Assembly: GCA_963978545.1 (NCBI GenBank)
Contig: OZ021723.1
Span: 2,604,001 to 2,668,000 of the forward strand
DNA from: Linyphia triangularis
Lineage: Eukaryota > Arthropoda > Arachnida > Araneae > Linyphiidae
Length of the DNA: 64,000 nt
Direction of reading: 5' to 3'
A model generated the notes under the pieces. It was not told the origin of the DNA and searched no databases. It saw only the letters and a program-made list of their open reading frames with translations. The position numbers were made by a program, and so were the translations under genes. Below, one piece after another: positions 23,980 to 34,859 of this stretch. Position 1 is the first letter of the stretch. Each line of letters opens with the position of its first letter.

Positions 23980-24919
23980 TATGTGTCTGCTCCAAAATTT
24001 ATAAGTCTAGGAATATTTTTGAGGTGTAAGGATTTTACAATGGCACTCTTTACCCAATTAAATTTTTGTAGGGGGGTCAAAAGTTATCCAGTTAAATTCT
24101 AGTAGGTGGTATTTTGGGCGAAACTTTCTTTGCGATTTGATAGAGTACTTTTGTATAGAAAGATAGTTTTTCAAAACCATTGCACAAGAATTTTATTAAT
24201 TCTAAGAAATAGTTTTCAAATATATAAATTGTAGACTTCACAGATCTTGGCCCCGGCTAAGCCGGTAGCTTGTGTTTTGGCTGGAGATGGACAGTACGCT
24301 TGTTCCAAACAAGCTGTGCCATACTTCGATCCATCTCCAGTTTGCCATATTCCGATTTATACAAAATGCTAGCGTATTCGATGCAAATGTTAACAATTAG
24401 GTGCGTTCCATAGTACAAGTTCCGGATGATCGAATGAGTGTGTGCTTTCAATGGCTGTGCGTTTCGTCAGAAAAAATAGCGTTTTATTCTAATTGTGCTT
24501 GCGTTTTAAGCAAGATCATCATTGTACGCATATTGGATTTTAATTCGACGAGCACGAGCTCGTCGAATGAGTTAGTTTAGTTTAGTAATTAGTTTAGTTT
24601 AATAGTCGAGGAGGTGCTTTAATTAAAATAACTTAATATATAAGAAAGTAGATTTATCTAATATTAAATATAAGAAATTATTACTATTATTGTAAGGATA
24701 TTTTAATAGTGTTAAAATTCAGTTAACTAATGATTATATTTCAATTGCTGTAATATCAAATTGGTGTTTAAATAAATTGTGTTTGTTAGTTAAAGTGTTG
24801 TCCTCTATCAGATTTCTGTCAGACTTGTAGTTGAGTTATTGCATTTATTGAAGAAAGGGTTTATTGCATGTCATTCTGTGTTATTGCATGATGCGGTTAT
24901 TTTTATTGTAATTGCCTAG
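23980..24919. other. Interval between the two transposase tails
   Basis: It probably contains decayed transposon interior, but no frame is convincing. A short palindrome (TTCGACGAGC-acga-GCTCGTCGAA) lies at 24543-24566. Confidence 0.35.
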
Positions 24920-25290
24920 TTATATTATTAAGGATATAAGTTGATAATCGCAAATGCAATGTACTACCACAACCTTAAACAAAAGGCATCTCTTCAGCCA
25001 TCCAACAACAGCTCTTCTTGGCATCTCAATTGGAACATTTGCAAACACTTCAAGGATACTTTTTTCAAGGCTGTTCCTATTTCTTGGTTTTAACTTGTGT
25101 ACTTTGGGTTGGAAAACAATTGTACAAGTTGGAATCAAAGGATATTAACAGCCTTGAAGAAAGTATTTGTGAAATGTTTGCAAATGTTCCAGTTGAGATG
25201 CTAAGAAGAGCTGTGGATTCTGCTCCTAAGAAATTTCAGAAATGTGTGGAAAAGGCCGGTGCATACGTTGAAATGTAACTTAATAACCAA
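24920..25290. pseudogene. Head-to-head transposase C-terminal fragments
   Basis: On the + strand, 25100-25278 encodes LEESICEMFANVPVEMLRRA, then VDSAPKKFQKCVEKAGAYVEM and a stop. On the - strand, 25138-24970 encodes LKPRNRNSLEKSILEVFANV and PIEMPRRAV, the same protein region in the opposite direction. The locus is thus an inverted duplication of one transposase 3' region, related to 23668-23979. Both copies are broken. Confidence 0.55.
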
Positions 25291-25300
25291 ATGATACAAC

Positions 25301-25828
25301 TTCAATTAGACATTGCGGACGACATAGCGTTAATTACGTTTTCTATGAATTCACACAAAAGAGGTTACGTTTTTTCTCTATTTTGTGCAAGAAGGCATGG
25401 TAAAAAGCTGTCGAAATACACTTAATCAAGGAACATACGAAATAGATCTTGGAAATTGTGGGAGGATCCCCCATATGATTCACCTACTAATAACGCAAGT
25501 GGTATCAGCAACCATTAAGTGAGCTTCAGTCAGTCACTGGTCTATATGAGAAGCACGTATGAACATGAATGAGCATTCTTGAAATGCTCATGTGTCCTCA
25601 AATTACATTCCGTTGAAAAATAAACGAAAATTTTGCATTTTCAGAAAAGAACGCTATTTTCAAAAAAAAAAAGGCAGAGATGCAGCACCGCCCTTTGAAA
25701 AACTTCTAAGGTGATCTCTGATTTTATAAAATGGAGGATTATTTAAAAGAAATTTAACATGATGTGCCGATGCGTGAATTCGCTCATGCGGTTAATTCTA
25801 TGGGGTGAAATTGATTTTCAGTGTGTGT
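25301..25828. other. Unassigned interval
   Basis: No supported feature. Confidence 0.4.
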
Positions 25829-25993
25829 TCACTCAGATTTCACGCATTTTGGCGAACTCCGATGAAATGATTTATATTAAAAATTCGAAAATAGTGTCTA
25901 ATATATATTATTTTATGCTTCAAATCCTTACGTCAATGCTTTTGCAGTGGTTCCACCTGGTTTTGTCGATTGCTATTTTGCATTTATAATAGA

Positions 25994-27540
25994 CTTTCTG
26001 AATACCCGTGCTTCGCTATAAAATTTTCCAGGCGCATTTTAGCAATAAAAAAACTTTCATGCATTCCACATTTTGTAAGTTAGATCGTGTTTCAACCCTT
26101 GAAAATTGGTTCATCAAAATCGGAATACCTTAAATTATTTATGCTTTCCCTTGGTGATATTTGTTCCAAATTTTATAATTTTGACTATATTGGAAGCGAG
26201 GCATTTTTTCCTCGTATATATGTTTCGACCCCTTTTCGACCCTTTAAATCAGTTAATCAAGATCAGAATTTCTAATCTGTGCTTTCGTTTGACTCCAATT
26301 TTCAGAGATGCGACTATTTGGAAGTGGAACATTTGAATATCTCCAGTTTGGAACGTTGAGAACCCTTTAAACAGTTAATCGAGATTTGAATAGCTAACAT
26401 TATTGACACTTGTATCGTATTGAAGAGACTTCATTAGATGTAGCACGTAGTGCTATTCTTCGCATTGCACTTTTCGACCCTTTAAAGTTAATTAACCGAG
26501 ATCAGAATAACTTAATTTATCTATGTTTGTCTTTGATGAAATGCATCAAGTAAAAGAGATGTGACTATATTGGTAGTGAGACATTTGAATAGTTCTCATT
26601 TGGTACTTTTGATTCAATTTCGACCCATTAGAAATGATTAATCGACATCGGAATAGATGATTTTTTCTATGCTTTCCCATGCTGACATTAGTACTAAATA
26701 TCTCAAAGTTTGTGGTCATATAGAGGGACCACTTTAATATCTTTCGTTTTGAACGTTTGACCCCTTTTGGACTCCTTAAAATTGGTTAATTAAGATCAGA
26801 ATTCCTTATATTTTTTCTATGTTTGTCGTTTTCGTCATTTTTGCTAAATATCAGAGTTGTGACTGTATTGAAAGTTGGACTTTTGAATATCCAGAGATTG
26901 AAACTTAGACCCCTTTTCGACCCCTTAAAACTGGCTAATAGGCACCAAAGTAGTTTACTTTTTTCACGCTTACTCTTCTTGACATTTATACCATTTTTCA
27001 GAGTTGTGACTGCATTGGAAGTAAAACAATGGAATATTCCTTTTCGGAACGTTTTGACTCCTTTTCGATACTTTGCAATTACTTAATCGACATTGGAGTA
27101 GCTTACCTTTTCTATGCTTGACTTTGATAGCATTGGTACCGAATATCAAAGCTGTGCTTACATTGTAAGTAAGCGATTGGAAGATTTCTTCTTTGGAATG
27201 TTTGACCCCTTTTCAACCCCTTAATGTTGATTAATTGAGATCGGAATAGCTTGCATTTCCTATGTTTGTCATTGTTGACATTTGTACCAATTTTCAGAGC
27301 TAGGACAGTATGGGAAGTGGTACATTCGAATATCAGCCGTTTGGAACTTTTGAAACCTTTTCAACACCCTTAAAGCTGGTTAATCGAGATCGGAATAGCT
27401 TACTTTTTCTATGTTTATCATTATTGGCAGTTGTACTAAATTTCAGACTGGTAACCGTATGGAAGCGGGAGAATTAGTGATGACTGAGTCAGTCAGCCAA
27501 TCAATCAGTCAGTGAGGGCTTTGCCTTTTGCATATAGAGA
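25994..27540 (-). mobile_element. Old, diverged Helitron
   Basis: On the + strand it begins CTTTCTGAATACCCGTGC (CTAG mutated to CTTT), ends GCATATAGAGA, and is flanked by A (25993) and T (27541). It consists of roughly ten units of 140-150 bp carrying the family words 'ccccttttcgaccc' and 'gatcggaatagctt'. All units are much more diverged from one another than in 1885-3847. The small + ORFs here are repeat artefacts. Confidence 0.75.
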
Positions 27541-27646
27541 TAGACATTAAATAAAAACAATTTATGTTATTTCATTGAGTGGTCTTTTTCGTACTTACTC
27601 ACCAAATGTCAAGGTGGTTATACAAATAGTTTATATATGCAATGGG

Positions 27647-27834
27647 TTGGTTGTTTTCAGATTATCTGACGCCGTCAGCAACACGAGGGCTATAATGCGC
27701 CGAAACATTCGTCATTAGACAAACCAACATACATTTACAAACACCCATGCCTAACAACAAACACCCATGGGACTCGAACTCGCAACCTCGCGGTCCAGAA
27801 GCTAGCACGCTAACCACTATACCGTTTGATCGGC
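27647..27834 (-). mobile_element. SINE-A copy
   Basis: Full-length inverted copy with a GGTTGGTTG tail. A 14-bp TSD, ATATATGCAATGGG, lies at 27633-27646 and 27835-27848. A short internal duplication ('acaaacacccatg') is present. Confidence 0.9.
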
Positions 27835-27966
27835 ATATATGCAATGGGCTAGAAGATTGAAACATAGCGTGTATAGAGAATGGCACTTTCTATGACTTCC
27901 TCTTTACTTGTACTTCTTACTCTTAACAGTTTTTAACACGCTTTTATCGGCTTCGTATGTATCTAT

Positions 27967-28152
27967 GGCCGACCAAACGGTAAAGTGGTTAGCGTGCTAG
28001 CTTCTAGACCGCGAGATTGCGGGTTCGAATCCCGTGTTAGGCATGGGTGTTTGTAAATGTATGTTGGCTTGTCTAATGACGAATGTTTCGTCGCATTATA
28101 GCCCTCGCGTTGCTGACGGCGCCAGATAATCTGAAAACAACCAACCAACCAA
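27967..28152 (+). mobile_element. SINE-A copy
   Basis: Full-length, with good A and B boxes (GGGTTCGAATCCC, close to the Pol III consensus) and a CCAACCAACCAA tail. A 13-bp TSD, CGTATGTATCTAT, lies at 27954-27966 and 28153-28165. This copy has the best-preserved B box of the family here. Confidence 0.9.
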
Positions 28153-28330
28153 CGTATGTATCTATATAACGGAATCTTTGAACTCGATTTTCAATCACTT
28201 CAAAACGTTGGATTAATTTGAAATTTTGCACAGTTATCAAGGACCGATGACAATACAATAATTCAATAAGTTTTTTGCAATATCGCAAAGATTAGCTCGT
28301 GTTGCCCTTGCGCCGTTAAATTCCAACCAA

Positions 28331-28713
28331 CCTTCTCTGGAATCGAACCCCGGTGTCCCGTTACAATCCCAGCAGTCACAGAACCTACCATCGACAGTTG
28401 ATAAGGCAGGCATTTGAAACTACGGTTATACTATCAGCAAAAAGTTATTCAGGTTTATCATGTAATAATGATGAACGAGTCACCGATTAGTTTTGATCTA
28501 ATATTAAAGCTTTTCTTTCATCTGGTCGGAACTCTGGATTGCAAGAATTAGCTCTAGAAATACCACAGTTTTCCATGTAAATGTGAACACGATCTTAGCT
28601 GCCATAACCGAATAAATGAGCTGTTCGCGGTTTCACCTTAATAAGACGTGTACTGAGACATGCATGAGTTAATCATTGAGACAAGCATATGACTACTGGT
28701 CGGATCAACTAAT
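28331..28713 (-). pseudogene. 18S rRNA 5'-end pseudogene
   Basis: Read on the - strand it follows the start of nuclear 18S rRNA: TTGATCC..CCAGTAGTCATATG, CTTGTCTCA, CATGCATGTCTCAGTACA, AAGGTGAAACCGCGAA, TCATTTATTCGGTTATGG, ATTTCTAGAGCTAAT, GATCAAAAC.AATCGG, GCCTTATCAACTGTCGATGG, GGGTTCGATTCC. It stops near 18S position 400. Many substitutions (for example CAGCTCATT for TGGCTCATT) and lost segments show it is not functional. Recognition is from memory of the universal 18S sequence; an alignment would date it. Confidence 0.85.
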
Positions 28714-28878
28714 AGGGAGTTTCATTCAAGTATGATAATTGAATAATTAACAGTTTAAAAAACTAAAACACACGCTTAATAGAAAGCGTGTTTTTTTAGT
28801 CGCATTATCCTTACCAGGATCTTCAGGATTAGCGATTTTTCATATTCAGAGACACGGCAGTGCTTTGTGCCAAGTAGT

Positions 28879-28951
28879 ACTGCATGTACTAGGCATACAC
28901 ATGACTTAAATTTGAGACAAGCTTGTGACTATTATCAGGAACAACTGGAGA
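28879..28951 (-). pseudogene. Second, more decayed 18S 5'-end fragment
   Basis: On the - strand: CCAGTTGTTCCTGATAATAG, TCACAAGCTTGTCTCAAA, TTAAGTCATG, CTAGTACATGC, paralleling the first 70 bases of 18S rRNA. It has the same orientation as 28331-28713 and lies about 240 bp further upstream on the - strand. It is weaker than the first but agrees over several words in the right order. Confidence 0.55.
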
Positions 28952-28989
28952 GTTTTGTACACTTAAATAAAAAATTAACTAAACAAAAT

Positions 28990-29495
28990 TTTAGTTTACA
29001 ACTAAAGTAATTAATGGTTTAAAAAACTAAAAAACACTCTTTAATAGAAAACCAAACTAAAAAATATAAAATAAATAATAGTTTTAAAATCTAAAAAACA
29101 CGCTTTAATAGAAAAGTGAACTAAAAAGTAGAAAATAAATAATAGTTTAGAAAACTAAAAAACATGCTTTAAAAGAAAAGTGAACTAAAAAATAGAAAAC
29201 AATTATAAATAAGTTTGAAATAAGAATAGAGTGATTAACAAGAAATATTTATTTTATCGTAAAAAAGCGTGGGAGTGCTTTTTAAGATATTTTCATAATG
29301 GCTCTATTATTACCAACATCTGTCATTAAATATTTACAACAATTGCCATCCAGCACCCTACGCTTTTTTACGATAAAATAAATATTTCTTGTTAATCTCT
29401 CTATTCCTATTTCAAACTTATTTCAAACTATTTTCTACTTTTTAATTCACTTTTCTGTTAAAGCGTGTTTTTTTAGTTTTTAAAACCATTATTTA
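28990..29495. repeat. Imperfect foldback with iterated units
   Basis: The left side repeats a unit of about 65 bp three or four times ('ttttaaaactctaaaaaacac', 'gctttaatagaaaa', 'gaactaaaaa'). The right side (about 29355-29495) mirrors the last unit and its junction 'ttatcgtaaaaaagcg'. The loop lies at about 29275-29360. The related word 'aaaacacacgcttaatag' also lies between the two 18S fragments. There is no coding capacity. Confidence 0.7.
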
Positions 29496-30288
29496 CCCCC
29501 AAAAAAACACTTTTGAAAAGTAGAAGAACCACCAACCTCAAAAACACAAAAAAACTTTCTTACAATAAAAAAATCATAAACATGATGAAAATTTTCAGCC
29601 ACAAACACAGTAATATAAAAAAATGGCCAACCTCTGATTAGAACTCTCGGTTGTGACTCGCTTACGAATGTATGCTTACTTAATTTATTTTTAACATTTA
29701 AGTTCCGCTCCCATAAAAATTTACGCTGCTTGAGGTTGGCGCCCGTCATAGGAATATTAACAATGCTTGCGTTTAAACTAATTTATGGATGTTTGCACGA
29801 ATATTTGAGATTATGATTTCATTTGGATGGGTAGGAAATACAAAGTGGTGTAAATATTCATGCTCGTTTAATTTTCAAAATAGTATAGAGAAACTGTGCT
29901 CAAACGCTTGCATTTGAATCGTTATTAAGAATTTTTTAAGTAGGAAACTAAAGTGTTTCTGGTAAGCTTTTGTTTGGTTGATAAATACATTTTGGAAAGT
30001 TTTTATGTGTGGGGGGTTTTAAAGGTTAGTAATTAAGACGGGCGCCAACCTCAAGCAGCGTAAATTTTTATGGGAGCGGAACTTAAATGTTAAAAATAAA
30101 TTAAGTAAGCATACATTCGTAAGCGAGTCACAACCGAGAGTTCTAATCAGAGGTTAGCCATTTTTTTATATCACTGTGTTTGTGGCTGAAAATTTTCATC
30201 ATGTTTATGATTTTTTTATTGTAAGAAAGTTTTTTTGTGTTTTTGAGGTTGGTGGTTCTTCTACTTTTCAAAAGTGTTTTTTTGGGGG
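29496..30288. mobile_element. Long-TIR element, 252-bp near-identical arms
   Basis: Arms 29496-29747 and 30037-30288 are equal in length and differ at only a couple of positions by eye. The ends are CCCCCAAAAAAACAC and its mirror. The 289-bp spacer (29748-30036) carries no transposase. The flanking bases show no convincing TSD. The 86-aa - strand ORF lies within the left arm. Candidate classes are MULE-like or foldback; the superfamily is unresolved. Confidence 0.8.
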
Positions 30289-30361
30289 ATATCATAAATT
30301 TTTTTTAAACACTGACGACTTCTCTTTTTGAATTTGTCCGTTTCATCGTTTTTCTATTTAT

Positions 30362-30740
30362 CCCCTATGGTAAACCTGGTACCAGGGATATTCATAATTC
30401 TTCAAACTGAGTTCGACGATACCTTACATGCAATAATTATCTTTAAAATTGATAAACCGAAAGTGGTACCAATAGCATACCTGGTACTTTAAACATTCGT
30501 AATTCATCAAAACAAAAGTCCAACATGCCATATTTAGCTTGGAAATTGATAAACCGAAAGTGGTACTACCTATGCTATACCTGGTACCTTAAACATTTAT
30601 AATTTTTCAAGACAAGGCTAGCGACACCCAACATGCCATATTTATCTTCAAAATTGATAAACCAGAAGTAGTACCACCTATGATACACCTGGTACCATGA
30701 ATATTCATAATTCTTCAAGTTGAGTTCAATGATATCTTGC
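30362..30740 (+). repeat. Diverged ~105-bp tandem repeat
   Basis: The word 'cctggtac' recurs at about 30375, 30480, 30590 and 30688. It alternates with 'attgataaaccgaaagtgg' and 'attcataattcttcaa'. About four units, imperfect. Confidence 0.75.
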
Positions 30741-30911
30741 ATGCCAAAATCTACTTGAAAATTGACAAATTGGTTGAATGCGGACGGCAGTAACCATCAA
30801 AATCTACCACGAACGAGTACTAGAAACTTGTGTATGGCAACTCAACTCCCAAAACTTAAAGAAATACGTTGCCATTGACAAAGATCCTGTCTGCCAAGTT
30901 TCAGCTCGATT

Positions 30912-31080
30912 GGTTAGTTTGTAAGCACAACGACCTATTTTGGTGCATAATAACGACTAATCAGTCCGGGACCCACAGCTTAATGTGGATTCCGAATCAC
31001 AACGAACATCCACACCTAACACAGGAATCAAATCCGGCACCTTTAACTTACAAGGCCAGAGCGTGCATCCCATTGAAAGT
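30912..31080 (-). mobile_element. SINE-B copy (tRNA-related)
   Basis: On the - strand it has a B-box-like 'ggatttgattcctg', followed by 'gattcggaatccac..taagctgtgggtcccggact' and 'cgttgtgcttac'. It matches 54795-54960 (+) and the interrupted copy at 35464-36425. The 87-aa ORF over it is an artefact. Confidence 0.6.
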
Positions 31081-32609
31081 TTATACTAATAAATTGTTAC
31101 AAATAAATATTACAAGTTTTTTTACAGTCTAATAAATATTGCAGTATAAATTATTTTTATTATACCAAGCATTATTTTGGTTCACATAATAACCCATTGA
31201 TATTTGACAAAATTTAAAATATTTTCTTAACAACAATTTTAAAATTCACTATGAAATTACAATTTTGATGATATATGATTCTACAATTTCATTTTACAAC
31301 GGAAAGTAAAAATCAACACATCTTTAAAAACGAATGACATTTTTGCAAATTCCATTAGCCAATCGCAATGCGTGGTTCATTTAGGCCTCTGTAATGAGTT
31401 GACTGTGACGTCAGCTCGTATAACCTCCACATTTATATTTTGCCCATAGTATCTTGCAACAAAATGTGATTGTTTTCATTTTTCAATGGAGATTTCCCGA
31501 AATTAAAATGTTTTTGAAAGTTAACTCTCTCTAAATTGGTCATACAGTTCAAATAACACATGCAACTTAAAGAACAAATATTTCTCTTTAATTCTGTCTC
31601 TTCAAAAATTAAATTATTTAAATTTTAAAGATGTTATAAGCCATATAATTATAGTCCAATTCGTTCTCCTATACTTTAACATTACGTTAAAACTCACTTA
31701 AGCCTAACATGTCGGAAAAACTAACTTCCAAATGATAGCAAACCTGTTTGGCAACTTTTGGCATATATATCTGAACCTCAATTACAAGCTGATCGCCTTT
31801 ATCTGTCGCCAAATTATGAAATGAAAAAAAGTGGTTTTAAATTAATTAAAAATAGAAAGGATTATTTAATGAAGTTCAAACCAGCGTAGGATTTTAAGTT
31901 GAAACATTCCGCATCCTATAATTCAATCCGTTTGAAGATCTATAGATTAGTTAGGGCTGTACGTTTGTCTAAATTTTTACATCAAAATCGGGCTAGAACT
32001 CGTTTTTTTTATTTCATTTTGGAATTTTCAATATTTTTTTTCTTCGTTGTCTTTTGTCCCAGGTACTCAATTTTTTTTTTCTTTGAAAGATATCACCGAG
32101 ACGAATCTATGGTATTTTTTGTATAATTATGTTAAGTTTCGTAAGTGCGTTAGAAAATAGTCAATTTTGGCTTTTTCGCTGGAACTTATGCAGAGAATAG
32201 ATACTTACTGTCGTTTCTGCCTTTTTTAAGGTTGGCGGCGAAACGACCGTTTCGGCTGATTCCTCTTAACTTACAGTTCATGTGATATGTAAACCACAAG
32301 GGATTTCCAGGATTAAGAACCAATGAAGCACTTTTCCCTAAACTAATACAATATAACAACAAAGCGGTTTTATCAATGACACAATGACATTGACATTGGG
32401 CGTAGAAACTTATCTCTAAAAAGATAAAGAATATTTCAATGTCACAAATCTTGAAATTGTCTTATAATAACTCAACATCTTATGACAAGATAAAGATGCA
32501 TAAGCTGAGAAAGTAAACGCGGAAGTTTCATACGATATAGAAAGTATCGAAATTAACTTTTAGGTACAAAACATCAATGAAAATAAAAGAAAGTCACCGT
32601 GTATGTAGT
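31081..32609. other. Unassigned AT-rich interval
   Basis: No gene is supported. One TGACGTCA palindrome occurs near 31405. Confidence 0.4.
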
Positions 32610-32610
32610 A

Positions 32611-33060
32611 CAGTGGCGGCTCGTGCACTACTGCCAGTACAACCGGGCTGCATCTAAATTTATTAGTTCAAAACTAAAATTATTTATTTTGCAGTTTTAT
32701 TAAATGAAGATCCAATTCTACGATAAGTGAAAAAAAAATCCGATAAACGGCAATCTTCTTGCCTGAATGTTTCACGAGGAAAAAACCCGCTTCCAATCTA
32801 AGTAATCTTCCTCCGAACACATCAGCCGTGTTTCGGGCAGCCATGTTGCCATGGTAACCGATGGAAAACAATAGAAGCCTTCCCTCTACGCAATAGCTCT
32901 ATGTAATAACGGTGCTGCCTATCAAGTATTGTTTCTAACTTCGGCTTCCCTTTGAGAATTCGATGAGCTGATTGGCTCAGCATATGAGAATCTGCGTGGG
33001 TGAGTGTGTTACCAAAACAACTTCACTTTATGACGACATCATTGACTGATTCGCAAGTTT
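32611..33060. mobile_element. hAT-like end fragment
   Basis: Starts CAGTGGCGGCTCGTGC, a terminus very common in hAT elements, but no matching second end was found. The right limit is arbitrary. Confidence 0.4.
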
Positions 33061-33073
33061 AAAAGAAAGAAGG

Positions 33074-33600
33074 CATGGGTGCCTGCAGGATTATTTGCAG
33101 GGGAGTGCAAGACTGATAGAATTTTGTTTAAATCGTTAATTTTTCAGAAATGTAGATTGCAATTCGTAATGAATTGTCAATTAACAATTATGCAATAATT
33201 TTCACTTTGTTAATAAGAAAATCACTGTATATATTTTTGAAAACCTCTCCTCTGCAGATTTTATTTGGTAATCAACGCAACCATGTTAAAAAAAATCTTG
33301 ACCAGGGGGGGGGGGGGGGGAAAGATTTTTTTTTTTTTTTAAATCTTCTAAATAGTTATCTTGGTATTCAAAATATAGTGTTTGGTACAGAACCAGAAGA
33401 CACAAAATATAACGTATAAAAATAAAATTTTAACATAAATCCTCTATACTATGCATTGTCAATTTTTAAGTGCAATTGCAAGTTATTGAGCTCAAATCGA
33501 GATTTCATTGTTTTTGACCATTACTAAGAAAGCATCCATTTCAGATTATACACTAATTTTTATTTGCGCCAAAACCTTAATTGAATAGATTGTCACTGAT
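33074..33600 (+). repeat. Copy of the repeat family seen at 35588-36359
   Basis: It starts CATGGGTGCCTGCAGGATTA and shares 'caggattatttgca...gtgcaagact' and 'aaatcgttaatttttc' with 35600 onward and, more weakly, with 655-780. It contains G16 and T14 runs. Confidence 0.5.
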
Positions 33601-33616
33601 GTAGTACTTTTTGTCT

Positions 33617-34000
33617 AAGGGGAATTCCTAGTGAAGACTATTCCCTATATTTACTGAGTTACAGTCTTCTAGCCCAGGGCACTTAGAAACTAATTTGTAT
33701 AAAACCTTGAAAACTGCCGAGTAAGTACGAAAATGATCACTTAATGAAATGTCATAAATTAAAAACTCGAAAGTAGCTTCGAATATATTTTATTTTATAT
33801 TTGAAATCTTTATATCAATGTAATTGCAGTGTCTCCATCTGGTTTTGTTTTTTGCTATTTAAATTTTCATTTATAATAGATAGACATGAAATTAAATCAA
33901 TTTATGTCATTTCATTAAGTGATCTTTTTCGTACCTACTCACCAAACGTCAAAGTGGTTAGGGAATGATTCTTACTACTCTTAAGACACAATCACTTATG
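33617..34000. mobile_element. TIR-1 element, copy III, Helitron-free
   Basis: Compact copy: left arm 'cttctagcccag...cttaatgaaatgtcat', interior 'tcaatgtaattgcagtgtc', right arm 'gtcatttcattaagtgatc...gggaatgattctta'. At 33880/33881 (ATAGA|TAGAC) the two halves meet without insertion, exactly where copies I and II carry Helitrons. Confidence 0.75.
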
Positions 34001-34298
34001 ACATGAGCTTTACTTTTATCAGTAATACTTACTTAAATATCAAAATACAGGGTTTTTCAGAAAGGAACCCCTAACTTTGATGTGACATCAATTCGAAACA
34101 CGGAGAGATAGAAAATTGAGACAAAAGTAATACGTTGGTTAGAAAGGTATTGTTAGTAATTTTCTTATTAGATAAATTATGAGACTGGATATTTATTCCC
34201 TCTTTAAAATCGACAAATTTTGTTTCTAGCTGACGTCATCAACCAGACAATTTGGTGGGGAACAGAATCTATTGTAAGTATCCTGATGGCTTTATGGG

Positions 34299-34476
34299 TT
34301 GGTTGTTTTCAGATTATCTGGCGCCGTCAGCAACACGAGGGCTATAATGCGCCGAAACATTCGTCATTTAGACAAGCCAACATACATTTACAAACATCCA
34401 TGCCTTACACGGGACTCGAACCCGCAACCTCGCGGTCTAGAAGCTAGCACGCTAACTACTACACCGTTTGGTCGGC
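34299..34476 (-). mobile_element. SINE-A copy
   Basis: Full-length inverted copy. The TSD, GATGGCTTTATGGG at 34285-34298 versus GATGGATTTATGGG at 34477-34490, has one mismatch. Confidence 0.88.
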
Positions 34477-34693
34477 GATGGATTTATGGGAAAAAGAACT
34501 TTGGGATATTCTGTTCAATAATCAGAATATTTTACTAAGTTCCGTATCCTTGAGGGTATAGTTAGTCACGATTATGACAGTTCGACGCTCTACATGTTAC
34601 GAGTTTAAGATCATGGATTGGATCTCCATTGGAATATTTCACATTTGACTTCTTTTCGAACGATTAGTTGTTTAATAGAGATCCATTTCTACG

Positions 34694-34780
34694 CGGGGCC
34701 TATATGGGCTGCCCATAGGGACCCGTATGGTTAACCCACCACTAACCCATGTGGGCCCATATGACCGTGCTACCTGGGAT
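34694..34780. repeat. CCCATATGG-rich palindromic patch
   Basis: GC-rich text with several near-palindromes ('cctatatggg', 'tgggcccatatg', 'taacccaccactaaccca'). It stands out from the AT-rich surroundings, but its function and family are unknown. Confidence 0.5.
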
Positions 34781-34859
34781 AGATAAACTTGCAATTACCC
34801 ATATGGACACATATGGTTATAAAAGTATGGAAATGCGGTTAAAAAGAAATTTCGATTTT

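Larger units (their letters stand above)
25829..27880. mobile_element. TIR-1 element, copy II, with Helitron and SINE
   Basis: The left arm ('actcagatttcacgc...gatgaaatgattta') and interior ('tcaatgcttttgcagtgg') match copy I. The right arm runs from 27541 ('tagacattaaataaaaac') to about 27880, interrupted by a SINE-A at 27647-27834. A Helitron sits at 25994-27540, at the same internal position as in copy I. Confidence 0.7.

Noticed and set aside
29489..29749. 86-aa - strand ORF
   Set aside because: Coincides with one arm of the 252-bp inverted repeat; the other arm carries the mirror image.
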